Shown: positions 1-13,123 of the stretch, one piece after another | Layout of the letters: each line of letters begins with the position of its first letter | Numbering within the stretch: the stretch's first letter is position 1 | DNA from: Centropus unirufus | Taxonomy: Eukaryota > Chordata > Aves > Cuculiformes > Centropidae | Reading direction: 5' to 3' | NCBI GenBank assembly: GCA_013397695.1 | Contig: VYZI01000262.1 | Span: forward strand, 372,446-436,445 | Length of the DNA stretch: 64,000 nt | Program-made: the position numbers and the translations under genes | Notes under the pieces: model-generated | What the model was told of the DNA's origin: nothing | Databases searched by the model: none | What the model saw: the letters and a program-made list of their open reading frames with translations, nothing else

Positions 1-1974
1 TCTCCACATCCATGGCTTGTTCCCTACCCAAGCGTCCCTGGCACATTCAGCAGCACAGACCAGCAGACCCACTTTGCCTGCTTAAACTCACCTGCCACCA
101 ACACAGCAGGTGTCTCCTAATAACACCTGCAAGGTTTATCAGATTAGAAGCAACCAAGTGGTTAACTAATCTAAGAAATATATCCCTTCTACTTAAGCAA
201 AGCAAAGCAGCAAGGGGGCCCCGTGGTGTCGACAACTCTAACAGCAAATTAAGAAGCTAAAATAAAATGCACCATCAAGCAAGCAGCTGGAATGAGGCCA
301 GAAATCAGAAATAGATGTATAGAAGATTGTATGAAGGAACCAGCTCCAAGCAGGCTCATTGAGCTCAATTACTAGAAATTAGAAAAGCAAATGAAAAAAT
401 TTATATTGTAAGGACACAATGCATTATGAGGCATCAACGGTGGCTGCTCTGTTTATTATCTTTCCCCTAATCATGTTTTTATAACACAAGGTTTGCAATA
501 CCAGATCAGAATTATACCGATACAGGAAGACAGTTTGCCACTTCCAGGCAGACATTCACAGCTTACATCAAACTAGAAGTGAAATTCAGCGGCCAGGGTC
601 TGTGCCCGTAACCCTGCTGACATTGCCATGTGCTCACATCTCAGCACTCAGCACTGCTCACAAGGCTGGAGACAGGCTGAGGAAGCCAGAGAGTTTCCCA
701 AGAGAGTTCCAAAAAAGTTTCTTCTTCCAGATTTTGAGGCAGTCCAGTCCTGCTTTGAAACTCTATTCTGCAGCCAAGAGCAGTAAGAGAGATGAGACAT
801 TTATATAAAAGGAAAGAAAACCAGACAGAAAACTCACAGGCAGCCATGCAAGTCCAAACAAAACAATGGAAAGGGAAAACTACAGAAAGCTGGAACAGTC
901 AGAGTTGTAAGAGCTGGCAATGGTGCAGGCAATGAGTAGACAGATATTGAGTATTAACGCCCCCACTGAAAAGATTTGGGACCTTATTATCCAGAAACAT
1001 TCAGACCACCAAGCAAAACCCACAGCAGCTTCACCTCCCTGCCTGTGGCTCTCCTTTCCTCTCCCATTTCCTCCCTCCTCTTCTGAACCTCTGGACGAGG
1101 GAAAATCACTTGCTCTCTCAGCAGTGTCACAGGAGTAACCCACATTGACCATGACCCCTCCTGACATCTGGAGAAGGCAACAGGGTAGGCATAGATCTGT
1201 TTTTCCTGTCCCCACCTCCCCCCTTGTAGCTAGGCCAAGTCACAGTACCTGGCCAGCTAAACCTTGTAGCTCAGGTAGGGTCAGGACTGGAAACCAGTCC
1301 ACATGTCACTCCAAGCTATCATTTACCATATGTCAAACCAAATACATGCTAGGCTGAAACCCAGCCAGGATCGTGTGGTGCCAAGTGCCAGATCAAAAAT
1401 GACCCATGGCTAACTCAGTTCATCACTGCCCCAGTGCAAAGCTCCATGCATCCGATGCTGTAATATTTTCCTTTCTTTCAAAAAACAACAAATAACTCTT
1501 CAAGTCACAGGAATAAGCTATAAGCTTAAACCCAAAAAATATTTCAAGATAACAAATCTTGGCTGCAGTCAGTGGGGCCCAGAAAGTCACCACTAATCAG
1601 ACAGAAAATCCACATTCTCTTGTAGAAAGCTGCTGGCATCACTTTGAAGTTGGAGATGCAGAAACATGTGGAAAAAAGAAAGAAAAAGCCAACATTGTCC
1701 ATACACCAAACTCACTCATCTGGTTCAGCAGAGCACTAGGGCAGCCAAATCTTTCTCAACCTGCTTTCATGACACATGGACTTCTTTCTCCAAATGGCCC
1801 AGAGACAAGGAGGCTGGGATTATCATGGAAGACTGAAGGCCATGGTGTTTCCAGCATAACGTGGCCCTGCCAACAGTGTCACACCCCTCCCACACACTGT
1901 CCCCTCACCTGATGAGCACAGTCTGTTGAATGCCAAGAGAAGGCATCTCATTTATTTTAAAGAGGGCTACAAGA
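1..1974. other. Intron 3 stretch without gene or repeat
   Basis: Unique A/T-rich sequence. Short frames occur on both strands and resemble nothing known. Confidence 0.6.
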
Positions 1975-2135
1975 GATCATAGAATTGTAGAACAATTTGG
2001 GTTGAAGTGATCTGAAAGCCCATCCAGTTCCACACACAACCCCCCACATTCTCCACACCCTCCATGGGCAGGAACACCTTCCACTTGGTGAAGGTGCTCA
2101 AAGCCTCATCCCACCTGGCATTGAACAACTGGAAG
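1975..2135 (-). mobile_element. CR1 LINE 3' fragment
   Basis: Reverse complement of the CR1 3' end. The terminal repeat region (ATCATAGAATTG) is followed by the conserved segment with GTTCC, CCATGGGCAGG and a diverged CCTGGCATTGAAC. About 160 bases, heavily diverged, with no coding part. Confidence 0.85.
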
Positions 2136-3624
2136 TCCATTATATGAGAAACTCAGAAGCCTGCATGTCACATCCAGGGAACCAGGAAATAAAAGAGGTT
2201 GAAAGCAGCTGCCTTGATCAGGTAAATGCTGTAAATCCACATAGAATCACTTGCTATGGCTGAAACTCTCCTCAGTGTTTGGAGGAATTTGTCCATAATT
2301 CCTGAAATCCTTTGTCCAAAACCTAACACCTTCTAGAAGGGCCTTGACTTTGTAATTGCTCATTCCCGGTTTCTCTTCAACCCTCCTGCTGTAGCTCTAC
2401 CCCATCCTGTGTGTCCGCTGACCAACTCATACCTTGTACCCAGAACCTGCAGTTTAAAAAATCCACCCACATAAGAGAAAGTGCTCCTCCTGAAACAGGA
2501 GCAAGACCACAGAATGTGCTCAGCAGGAGGATAGCTCAGACTTCTCACCAGATCCAAGCAATGCCCATCCTATACACAACGGTGTGTGACAGTGCTCAGG
2601 AACAGGTACCACCTCCACCCCAACTTGAGCCCCCTTGAGCAGGACACCAGCCTTGTTGGTACTTTATCTCACTATAATTTTCATTCAGCTTTCCCCTGAT
2701 AGAGATTGAGATGGACTGAGGAGCTGTAAGAAGAGCTCTCTCTCCAATACACTGTTTAAATTGACTTAATTTCTTCAAAATCAACTTAATTTCTTCCAAA
2801 TGTTTTCTTTTATTAGATTCCAGGGGAAAAAAAACCTCGTGCAGTCACACAAGCAAAAGTAAAGAATGATCCATGCATTTGCTTATTGGTATACGTGTCT
2901 AGAAATTCAGTCCTTCAAAGCAACCTGTCCATTGAGGTCACTTGCTTCCAACAAATTTCATCTATTCCTCCAAACTGCACTTGGGGGCCTCCAGTGCACT
3001 CAGCAGCTGTCTAAAAGGCCTACAAAACAACCCCATCCTCCAAGGGCATTTAAGTGAGTTTTATTGTATTGACATTCCATATCCCAAAGGAAAGACCAAA
3101 AATATCACCTGGATGCTTTCATGCTGTGCAGGCCCACATGCAGCAGTCCAGCACGTGTCGACCTGCACGTCCACAGTAGCTCAGGGGCTACAGCAGCTTG
3201 GCAGGCATTTGCCCAGCCTGCAAGCTGCTGGTCTGAGTCCAGCCCAGAGCAGCGGGGATGCAGAACCACCATCTGATGACTGGTTGGTGGCTTGCACGTT
3301 GCGAGAAGCTTTTGGTCCAGGGCCCGATAGGCAGGTATCCATGTGTTTTAGACTCACTACTTGCAAGCTAGAAGATTAGGCGGATGCCAGGCATATGCAG
3401 GATGAGGTCCTCTGAGGTCTGCTGGTGGGGAGCCATGTAGGCAGACACTGCACTCCAAGTCTGGCACCTTGCACTGCAAAAGCCACAGCTTTGCATCTCC
3501 TTCAGGTGACGCAGTTTCTTCATTGCATCCATTTTTCATGTTCACCAGGCCCATAAGACATCTGAACTGCACAGCAAAGAACCCTAAAGCCGCAGCAATC
3601 CCACACCTCCCTTCCCACATTCGG

Positions 3625-3835
3625 TTCATAGGATCATCCGGTTCCTAACCCCCTGCCATGGGCAGGGACACCTCCCACTGGATCAGGCAGCTCATGGCCC
3701 TTTCCAACCTGGCCTTTAACACTTCTAGGGAGTGGGCATCCACAACTTCCCTGGACAACCTGTTCCCGGGCTTCACCCCCCTCACTGTGAAGAATTTCTT
3801 CCCAATGTCTAGAATGTCTAGGTTCAGGAAGGTGG
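3625..3835 (-). mobile_element. CR1 LINE 3' fragment
   Basis: Reverse-complement CR1 3' region of about 210 bases. It contains CCCCTGCCATGGGCAGGGAC, CACTGGATCAGGC and CCTGGACAACCTGTTCC. The last belongs to the CR1 type whose 3' region keeps the end of the ORF2-derived segment. Open frames on both strands here are by-products of this repeat. Confidence 0.9.
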
Positions 3836-6800
3836 GCTCTCAAGCAAGACAAAATGCTGAGGCTTACACAGACTAATTTTTCTTATGCAAGGGAAAGGTT
3901 TTTTTTCCCAAAGAAGGCCACAGCATGGAAGAGAAAGCAAGAAGGTGGCGTAGGCCTGAAGCACCAAGGAAGGCATCAGGGTCCATCAGAAGCAGGAGAG
4001 AAGCTGTCAAGGAGAAGGGGGCGATGAACACGCCAGCAAGGGAGACCGCAGGCAAGTAGGGGTGGGTGCTGGAGATGCAGGGGAAGCTGCTGAAGGGGTG
4101 GAGTAATGTCAAAAACATTTAAGCAAGAAGGATTTCTGGGTGTATAGCTGGTAAAGCAGCCTTGATTTTTGGGAGGGATAGGGGAGGAAATGTCTTTGAA
4201 CAATCAACTTAAGGCACAAAAATGTCAGTCTACCCAGGCCAGGTTTACTAAAAAGGGGGTTGGGATACATCTGACAACAACCAGCAGAAGAAGAGATTCA
4301 GAGGGAAAGAAGAGAGTGTCAAGCACACAGAAGAGCCAGTCAGGTCTGCCTTACAAAGCCAAAAGCAGCTCTGCACCCAGTCTGTACAAGTCCTTAGCTG
4401 CACTGAGGCAATGGGGGACAGTGGTGTTTTGTCCATGCCTGCAAAAAAACCTTATCAGCTTGACCAGTTCCCTGCAGGGAGTGGGCACCTCTGTGCAGGA
4501 ATTTGTGCTTTGGTGCTTGCAGCAGTGCAGGATGACAGCATCGCTCCTGAGTGGGTGGCGCATCCTCATCCTTCATGAATGAAAATGTAAAAAAAAAAGT
4601 AAAATACAAGAAAGAATCACACCGCCCACTAGCAGGTAGGCTATAAATACCATGGGAGGGGGTGTCTGCAGAGGAACTGGAGGTATTGACTTCATGGTGC
4701 ACTTAGAGAGCCGTATATGCAACTTAATTACCATGTAGAGCACTTTGCTGAAGACGTTAAGCCATGCTGCGTAGGTCTGAGCTAACAGAACCAGTCTGGC
4801 TGTTCTTCTATGGCCATGCAGCCCCGCAGCAGAGCAGAAAACCTATGAACAAGCTCAATTCCTTTTCCTAGAGAACAAGCAAATAGTTCCATTTTTACTA
4901 CAGTGGTGCCTCCAGGCGTCCCAATTCTGTAGAGACTTTGCAGCTCTATAAACTCTGCTTGTATGATCCTGAACCAAAACACAACACCCCAAATCCTTCC
5001 TCAAGCATTTGAGAACAAAGTTGATCTTAAGTAAGTTGATGCAGCTGGAGATGTTGACCTTCATTTCAGCATGGAACCTGCTGAGCTTTGCAACAGTGAG
5101 AGTAGGGCAAAATTTAAATATTTGGCAAGCTTCAGTTGAGATCACCTACCTGACGTGCTCGCTAGGCAGGGAGAAAAAAGGAACCCCAGCAGAATCCTTC
5201 CAATGAATCAATTGAGGGCAGAAAGTCGTTGCTCTGTGGCTGAATCAATGCTGGTTTATGGTCCAAATGTAGTGTGAGCTGCCCACAAATTGGCTCATTT
5301 GTGGAACAATGTACCCTACATAACAGTGATCAAACCCTAAACCTTCAGTTCTCAAAAGAACCCCCTAAAAATCACCTTCTATAATGCAGATTGCAGCAAT
5401 GCTCATTTACAAAGCCAAAAAAAAAATAAAACACAGAATAGCACAGAGAGACCTGTCTTAAGAAAATGTTTGGTTTTACTGTTGTAGAGAAAGAACATTG
5501 TTACCTGGAGAATGAGACTAGAGGAAGAGCTGAAAAAAATGGGAGTTGCTGACAGAGGAGGGAAAAACACATTGGATGGGTCACAGAAGACAAAACACTC
5601 TTGGGCACAGGCAGAACCTGCCTGCAAGGGGCCCTGGAGTAATTTTTACCAATATCCTTAAATAATAAAAAAGCCTTGTGGACTCAGCCATGATTGTGGC
5701 TGTGTGCAGCCAGTTTTCACTTTGCCCCACAGCTGCAAAGATCAAGGAGCAAAGAAACACAGTCCATCTCCCAGGAGGATGGAGGGATGCTCATCAGCCT
5801 CACATTTAGCCTGTGGGTGCTCCACCAGTACAAAAAAAAGCTTTACTTCTCTAGCCCATAAGAGAAAACAACCTCAAGTTATGAAGCAGAACACCAATCT
5901 GGCTCCAGCGCGCAACTGTGCCACAGCCAGAAGCAAAGGCTGACCAGGGCGCAGGCAACCACAAAGATCCAGGAGCAGCCGAGTCCAAACTAACACCTGA
6001 AGCCACCGGAGAGTTTTTCTCACTGTCTGCCTCAATTGTAAGAGCTGGCACTGTGAGCCCCATGGTTATTACCTCAGTGCTCTGCAAACAGTTATTCCGT
6101 GGTATTACATGGCTTATAAGAACCTTACTTATGGGCTTATACACTCAGCACAGCTTTAGCAACTCCCCCGACTGCTTCAAGGGGAAACAATTAAACAGTT
6201 CTAACCTGTAGAAACATCTCTTCTGCATTATCTTCAAGTTTTAACTTGCAGTATTAAGGTGCTCATGTACTTTACTTCAGCTTACTGTGGAGCACTAATG
6301 GGATGTAACTTGTGATTTAGTCATTCCCTAGCACAAAGCACCTTGTGATCACAGCTGCTCAATCCCCCAAATGCCTACAAAGGAAGGCTCATGTTCCCAT
6401 TTTTTCAGAGGTTTTGTTTGAAAAGAGAAAGCAAGCACTTCAACAGGAAACAGTGGGGCCAAGTGTCAGAACGCAGGTTCCTGGTGCTCCTACCCAGCCC
6501 ACAGAAGAGTCTAACTGAATACAGGGCTCCTCAAAATGTACCCTTCCAGGAGAGACGTGAATATTGCAAAACTTATTAAAGAGAGATGTACATAGAATTT
6601 CCCAGCATTAAGCAGGATGGTGCTTATATTCTCACTGAAGTTGCATGACTGCCAATCCTTATTCCTGTCGCTCAAGCTCTTTTATCAAGATTGTTACTTC
6701 AGCAAGAAACTTTGCATACAGACAAAATAATAATAATATCCCAACATTTTTCCACATCTTTTTGGAATAACATACATTCCAGAAGGAAGCAGGGGTTGAC

Positions 6801-9800
6801 CATGAAGCCTGGGTGGTTCACACAGGAATGACTAGTAGTGTCAGCCAGCAGAGCTAAGCTCCAAGGCCAGCTCTCCAGGCAATGAAATATTTTATATATG
6901 AAAAAATAACCCAGAGCTAGAGCTGTCTAGCAGCTAAGAGTTCTGATTTTCTCTCACTTCTGCTCTGTGTCATGGAGACATTAGACTCAAACATCACACT
7001 GTGAAAAACAGGATAATAATAATTACTAGACTCTGACCCAGGGTCTAAGCACCATTAAATCCATTATCCTTCAGACAGACAGCACCCATGTTTTCCTGTG
7101 TTTTCAGGGCTGGGCACACCAATGTACAGAAAAGGGGTGCAGGAGCAAAGCCCTCACAGTAGGAAGCATTGCCTATCCCCTGGAGCTGGTACCCAGCACC
7201 TCCTCCCTGTGCAGGAATGCCTGTCCCATCCCCAGCCCTGCCATTGTGGTTTTGGAGGCAAGGGTCTTCCCTTGCATACTGTCATAGATTTTGTCCCCTT
7301 AAGGTCATAGGAAGTGAGGTCTGTGATTACTGCCCTGGGGCAGCAGGGAAAAGCCACTGGAGAGGTTGACCATCTTCTTTGGGAGTACAGCCCTGAATGT
7401 GCTGCTACCATGAAGCCTTGCTCTGCTCTGGCCTCTCAGCCTCCTGACCCTGCCTGTTTCTCCTCCCCTTTCCTCTGAACAGCAGTTCAAGTACGTTTAT
7501 CTCAAACAAAATCTAAGCAATAAAAGAGCTTTTCAACACTTTCTTACCATTCAATAATTTACCACAGTGGATGCTTAGGACCACAACATCAGGAGACCCA
7601 TGGCATAACCATGAATGGGGCCAGCCGTGGCTACTTTTGGTGCTTATGTATGAGGTTTTTTTTCTACAGCTACCCCTTGGATGAATTTCCACATTAGATC
7701 TCTGTGTGCCTCATGTCATGGGAAAGGTCACAGCCCCATCACTCCTATAAGAAACCTTATGGCTTAATCCAGCACTGGCTGTATCAGGCAGGGTCACATG
7801 GCTAAAATGCCAGCAAATGACATACCTGGGTCTGAACTAGAGCAAAACATGACAGCTCTGTAACTGCTCTGTAATTTACATCCTCCATGGACTGGGTAAA
7901 AAATGGGACAGATAAAACTAACCATTTAATCAAGAACAATGTTTTGATAATGCCAGATCCAAAGGATAACAACGCAACCTCACTTTTCCAGCATAAATTA
8001 TTGCCTGAAGAGCAACAGGGTAGAGAATGAGGTTCCACTTGGAGACCAAAACAAGTGAGCCTTCCACTGTACTTGTAGTCTGGGCCAGCCCAAATGGCCT
8101 TTCTAGATCCTCCTTCTCTAACTGGAAAAGAAAGGAAGGAAAAAAAATTGCTTACCGAGATGATTAAATAAAATGTTAGCTATTCCAGCTACCCACTGGC
8201 TCTGGGTTTGACGTCAGTGCTGAATGCATTAACTATATTTGTCGCTCAAGATCTAAAAATATCTAAGGCATTAAAAAAAAAATAGGGCAGTGCTGGGAGA
8301 ACTGTAGGTGCTTAAGAGGCACAAAGACTCTCCAAGCTTTCATGGGGTTCACTATGCCTCATGTTGTTGTACAGCCCACAGGATCAGGATGCTCTGGAAA
8401 AGCTGCTGCTGACCAATAACCAAAGGGAAGAAAATGGGATGCTGTTAAGGCTGTGGTATTGCCAAGAATGTCAAGGTGTTTGAAGTATTTTCCCTCTTAC
8501 CCAGTTTCCCAAACTGATAAACAACATAGCTGGTATGCTGGAACTAATAATCTGTACTTTTTAGGGACAACTAGAGGAAAGAAAACTCTCTTAAAATGCG
8601 GGAATAGAACTGTGTGTTGAGTTTGGGAGCAAGCTTTGTTCTTTTCTAGTCCTTTCCAATATTTTTCTTCTTTCAGCAAACTCAGTCTGCCTGCAGAGAA
8701 GATGCTACAGACTCTATAGGTGCCATCTCGAAAAGAAAGCAGTCAAAGCAGAACAAACACTAGAGTAGAGCCTAAAGGAGCTATTCACTTTTCTTCCTTG
8801 TCAGAGAGAGCACCTGGTGAGTTAAATATCCTTCACCTCCTCTTCACAGTTTGACAGGACTCAGGGTGCTACTTAAACAAACAATTCCTGTAGGAGTTGT
8901 TGCAGGGTAGTAAATATCTAAGTAGAGGAATCGGCTGCAGAGAGTCCAGAGCGTTGTGGGTTGCTCCATGGAAGGTGTGATGGGAGAAAGAAAAAAGGCC
9001 AGAAAACTTTGGCTACCAGGCAAAATCAAGAGGAATTAAGCCTGGAATTTGGTTCAAGTTACGAAAAGCAGTCTACATCAACAACTTTCATTTTAACTGT
9101 TACTATTTGTGCAGGCCCTGATCCAACAAAGCCCATAAGCATGCATTTAACCACAGGAAGAAATTCCCCTGGCTAAGTTTGTTAATAATGTTTCACTGAT
9201 TAGGGAGGGACACACATTTGCTTTGGTCTGGTCACAGAGACCTTGATTGGTGCATAGTGAATTACAGCAAAGAGGAGCTCACATTACCCAAAATCCCTTC
9301 CTGTTGCTGATTCTGTGGAACCTGAAGAGGAATGTTTGCTTTACTAGTCTCTACTAGTAAAGGTTTACTAGGTTTTATTACATTTACTTCTTACTCTGCC
9401 AGAATTTGCATGGGAAAGAGAAAAACCACTGATTCCTGCACTAGGAGGGACCATTGTAAGTGTTGTTGGATAATAAAATAATTACAGTGATTCTTGTAAA
9501 CTCCCATAGCCAAAGTCCTGGGAATACAGCAAGGGATGGTGAGGAGCAGCTGATGCATGCACATGGACACTGAGGGGAATACCTTCACCCATGGGGCTTG
9601 AAAAGTCACAGAAACTTGGGATATTCTCCCCTTCATGGAATCCCTGCTGCCTCTGCAGCCCCAGTTGCAGGGTGCAGTCAGAGGTTCTAGGCACAGGCTC
9701 CAGCGAGAAGTAAATTGGATGTGTTATTAAGCACACTTACCTGGTGAATGACATGAAGCAGAGAGCAGCAAGTCAAAATCAATTTCCTGGCTCTGTAATC

Positions 9801-10087
9801 TGGCAGGCAGTTCATGCAATGACAAACACACCACCCACCTCCGGCCCTTGTATTACAACTCTCCGGATTTTGCCTGGGGGAATAATACAAGCCCATGTTG
9901 CTTTACATGTGGTGTGGTACACACGCAGGCATCCGAGAGCCTTTGCATGATGCGTTTTCTCCAGCATATCAGATACAAGCCCATCAAGGAGCAGAAACAA
10001 CAGCTCTTAAGTCACTTAGTAGTCCACAGTACTAGAGAGCAAACGTAATTGGGTTGAAATCAACTGGAGTGCTTAATCTCTTCACCT
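3836..10087. other. Intron 3 stretch, only a CRE-like site recognised
   Basis: Unique sequence with a few A runs. The only motif singled out is TGACGTCA at 8209-8216. Confidence 0.55.
8209..8216. promoter_or_regulatory. Consensus cAMP response element motif
   Basis: A perfect palindromic TGACGTCA, the full CREB/ATF site, deep in intron 3. It contains a CpG in CpG-poor sequence. Function is unproven. Confidence 0.35.
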
Positions 10088-10600
10088 GGAGCCTGGCATT
10101 CAGTTCTGGAGTTCTCAGCACAGGGAGAACATGGAGCTGTTGGAGCAAGTCCAGAGGAAGCCTCAAAGATGATCCAAGGGCTGGAGCACCTTCCATACAA
10201 GGACAGGCTGAGAGAGTTGGGGTTGTTCAGCCTGGAGAAGAGAAGGCTCTGGGGAGATATTAGAGCAGCTTCCAGTGCTGACAAAAGCCTCAGAAAAGCT
10301 GGGAAGGGGCTCTTGCTCAGGGAGTGCAGGGATAGGATGAGGGGGAACAGTTTTAAGCTGCAAAAGGGGAGATTGAGATGATATTTTAGGAAGAAATGTT
10401 TTGCTGTGAGGGTGGGGAGGCCCTGGCCCAGGTTGCCCAGAGAAGTGGTGGCTGCCCCATCCCTGGAGGTGTTGCAGGCCAGGTTGGATGGGACTTTGGG
10501 CAACCTGATCCAGTGGGAGGTGTCCCTGCCCACGGACAGGGTGGAATTGTATGGGCTTTGAAGTCCTTTCCATCCCAAGATATTCCATGATTGTATGAAA
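10088..10600 (+). mobile_element. CR1 LINE, about 510-bp 3' copy
   Basis: A 5'-truncated CR1 in plus orientation, antisense to CACNA1B. The remnant of the reverse-transcriptase C-terminus can be read through ERLRELGLFSLEKRR-like codons near 10200-10250, followed by the 3' UTR and a degenerate terminal repeat near 10585-10600. The 199-aa minus-strand frame across it is an artefact of the repeat. Confidence 0.93.
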
Positions 10601-11380
10601 TGCTGACAGCAACAAGATAGAGAGCAAAATCTAATTCCACAAAAACACATATAATTCAAGGTTGCAAACTGCCTAACATGGAAAGCTTTAATGGAAGGAT
10701 AGATGGATAAAATATATTTATATCACCATCCATAATATTTAGTTTTGTAACGGTAGCTCTGAGCCTGTGAATCCCCTAACCCGAGCCCTGGTAGAGCTGC
10801 GGTTACCTCCTTCCGCAGAACCGTAACTCCTTCACCTCCTTCTGACGCTTTTTCTTCTCTATTGTGTGAGATTAACATATGTCCAATCTGTTGTGGGCTA
10901 CGGAAGGAATTTCTCACTAACAAAGGTTAATAAACAAAGAAGTCCTGCAGTAACAATACAACTACTGTGTGAAAACTTAATTGGATCAGCAATACATCAA
11001 ACATGCCAACGCAGGGACAAACCTGCAAAATGATTGTTTAATCTTGGCCCTAGGTCATGGTTTCAATAAGTGCCTTGCAACAGAGACTGCTTTTAACTGT
11101 GCTGAGAAGTAGGTTACAATATGTTGGAAATAAAAGCTGTCAGTAGCTGTCTCTTTTTTTAAAGGAAAAAGTTATTTCTTTAGAGATTTAAACAACCCAG
11201 ACAAATATAAACTGTAATCTTCTTTAAAACAATGTATATTATGGAAGACTTTTTAAAAAAGAAAGAGAAAACCAATACTTATTCAGTGTCAGTCTGTTCG
11301 TGATCAGATTAGACTCATGAGTACAGGAATAAATTCACCAAACTAGGGACAGAAGAGAGAAGTTTTTGAGATCAAAATGT

Positions 11381-11405
11381 CCATCATCCTCCTAGGAGAT
11401 GATGG
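11381..11405. repeat. Loopless 12-bp inverted repeat
   Basis: CCATCAT and ATGATGG flank the palindrome CTCCTAGGAG, with one unpaired C on the left side (11388). Confidence 0.7.
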
Positions 11406-12207
11406 GGCGGCAGGGGAGGGCACTCAACCGACAAAACCCAACATTAAAACTTTTACGTTTTCAAAACAAATGTGAATCAGTTGATTTTTCTTGGTAATGT
11501 CACAGTGAACCAACACGCTCCAGGAAAACTCTCAGCATCATTCAGGGAAGTTGCACCCATGTATAACTTATGAGAGCTGAGGACAGAAATTCTACTCTTC
11601 CAGCGTGAGCAGGCTCTGTGGTACCCAATTTACAGGGTTACTTGCAAGAACCAACCTTCACTTTGAAGGATAAATAGATTATCCTCATCAAAGCAACTGA
11701 TTTCAACAAATGGGAGAAAGCTGCTAAAAAAAATGCTTCTAGGTGTCACAATTGTAATTAGTAAAACTTTAAAAATAAAGAGAAGCTGACACAAGCAATG
11801 TGATTGTACCATGGCCCCATCTGCTTTACTTAAAAAGATACCGTATTGTATGTACCAAAAGGGCCAAAGCCATAGGGCCATCACGTGCAAAGGGCATTTT
11901 AGAAGGGACCACAAGAGGAAAAGAGCACAGGAAATGTGATACTCCTCCCGAATGTATGGAGAAGTATAAATTTCATAGTGACTAGAAGGAAGGCTTTTTC
12001 TAGTTTTTGGCTGTGTCTGTGGTTTACTCCGTATCCGGGAAGGAAATCCATTTTGATGCGGTATTAGCAAAATGGCAGGTTCCCCCAGGAGAAACCATTC
12101 ACAGTTACAAATACCAGAGCAGTGGCATTTCTCGTCAAATCACTCCTCTGAGAGTTGAGAACAGGAATAATGAGTTGCAATAGGAAGAAGCCGGTGCAAT
12201 CCTGTGC

Positions 12208-12223
12208 ACTGAGCATGCTCAGT
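12208..12223. repeat. Perfect 16-bp palindrome
   Basis: ACTGAGCATGCTCAGT equals its own reverse complement. It is not a binding site I can name with confidence. Confidence 0.85.
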
Positions 12224-12356
12224 AGGCTGGATGCTGTTCCCAGGTATGTCTGTGCAGAACCGGCACAGCTCCCTGAAGACTAGGGCAGATTTTTAATCAC
12301 CAAAACAGATACTCAAGGGCCAGAAGCATGCTGCAAGTGTGACCTCGGCATCGGTA

Positions 12357-12371
12357 TATATATATATATAT
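12357..12371. repeat. (TA)n microsatellite
   Basis: Seven and a half TA units, about 55 bases upstream of a 232-codon open frame beginning at 12425. Confidence 0.9.
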
Positions 12372-12424
12372 CCATCCATACACTGCATGGCTTAAATATT
12401 TTCATTGTCTCAAAGCATCATGAA

Positions 12425-13123
12425 ATGCCAGCAGAAAGCCAGTCCACAGCCTCACACACCAGAGGACCACCCCATGGCCATCAGAGCCTCCATGTATTGA
12501 CTTGGATACCACAGCAACATCAGTTTAGCTTCCTCTTCTACCAGCCTCACCCCATTCAGAAACACCAGACTTTTTCCACATGCTGGAGGGACATCAGCAA
12601 GACCTCAGTGCACAGGTTCCAAGATCCAGGTATATTAAAGCAGCAAAACGTCAGGAGTTTGGAAACCCAAAGGTGCATCTACTTTGGGTGTGGTAGTACT
12701 GAGCCTGCAGGGCAAGAAGCACCTGATGCTTCTATGAGCAGACAGACAGATCCCATTGTCCTTGATGCTTTCTGCCTGGCACACACATACTCTGTCCCAA
12801 AGGGAATGACGCCATCATCCCACAAATTCCCTCTGTTGTGCGGCTCTTCATTATTTAACCCTCAAAAGACTTGTCCAGATGCATTCTTAAGTTCACCCTC
12901 ATTTGTTCATTCTGATTCAGAGCAAATCCCAACCGGACATGGCAAGGTCCGATCAGAAACCCACACACACACTCTTCCCTGGCCCATCCCAGCACATATG
13001 GTCCATCAGGGATGCGGTATTCTACCTGCTAGACCCATTGCTGCCTCTTCTTCCCAAACACTACCCTGTGATCCCCCATCTCACCCTGCCCTGGGACAGT
13101 TTGCCCAGTGCACTCCTCTTTGA
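12425..13123 (+). other. Unassigned 232-codon open frame in intron 3
   Basis: An ATG-started frame, the longest in the window outside CR1 and CpG-rich DNA. Its translation is rich in Pro, His, Gln and Ser, and no domain, signal peptide or membrane segment is apparent. A 7.5-unit TA run lies 55 bases upstream, but no clear promoter, polyadenylation signal or Kozak context supports expression. By length it is somewhat unexpected for random DNA of this composition. It could be a chance frame, an old retrocopy or a lncRNA segment. I do not call it a gene. Confidence 0.2.

Noticed and set aside
10060..10659. 199-aa minus-strand open frame
   Set aside because: It lies entirely across the CR1 copy at 10088-10600 and reads its antisense strand; similar antisense frames recur at the other CR1 copies.
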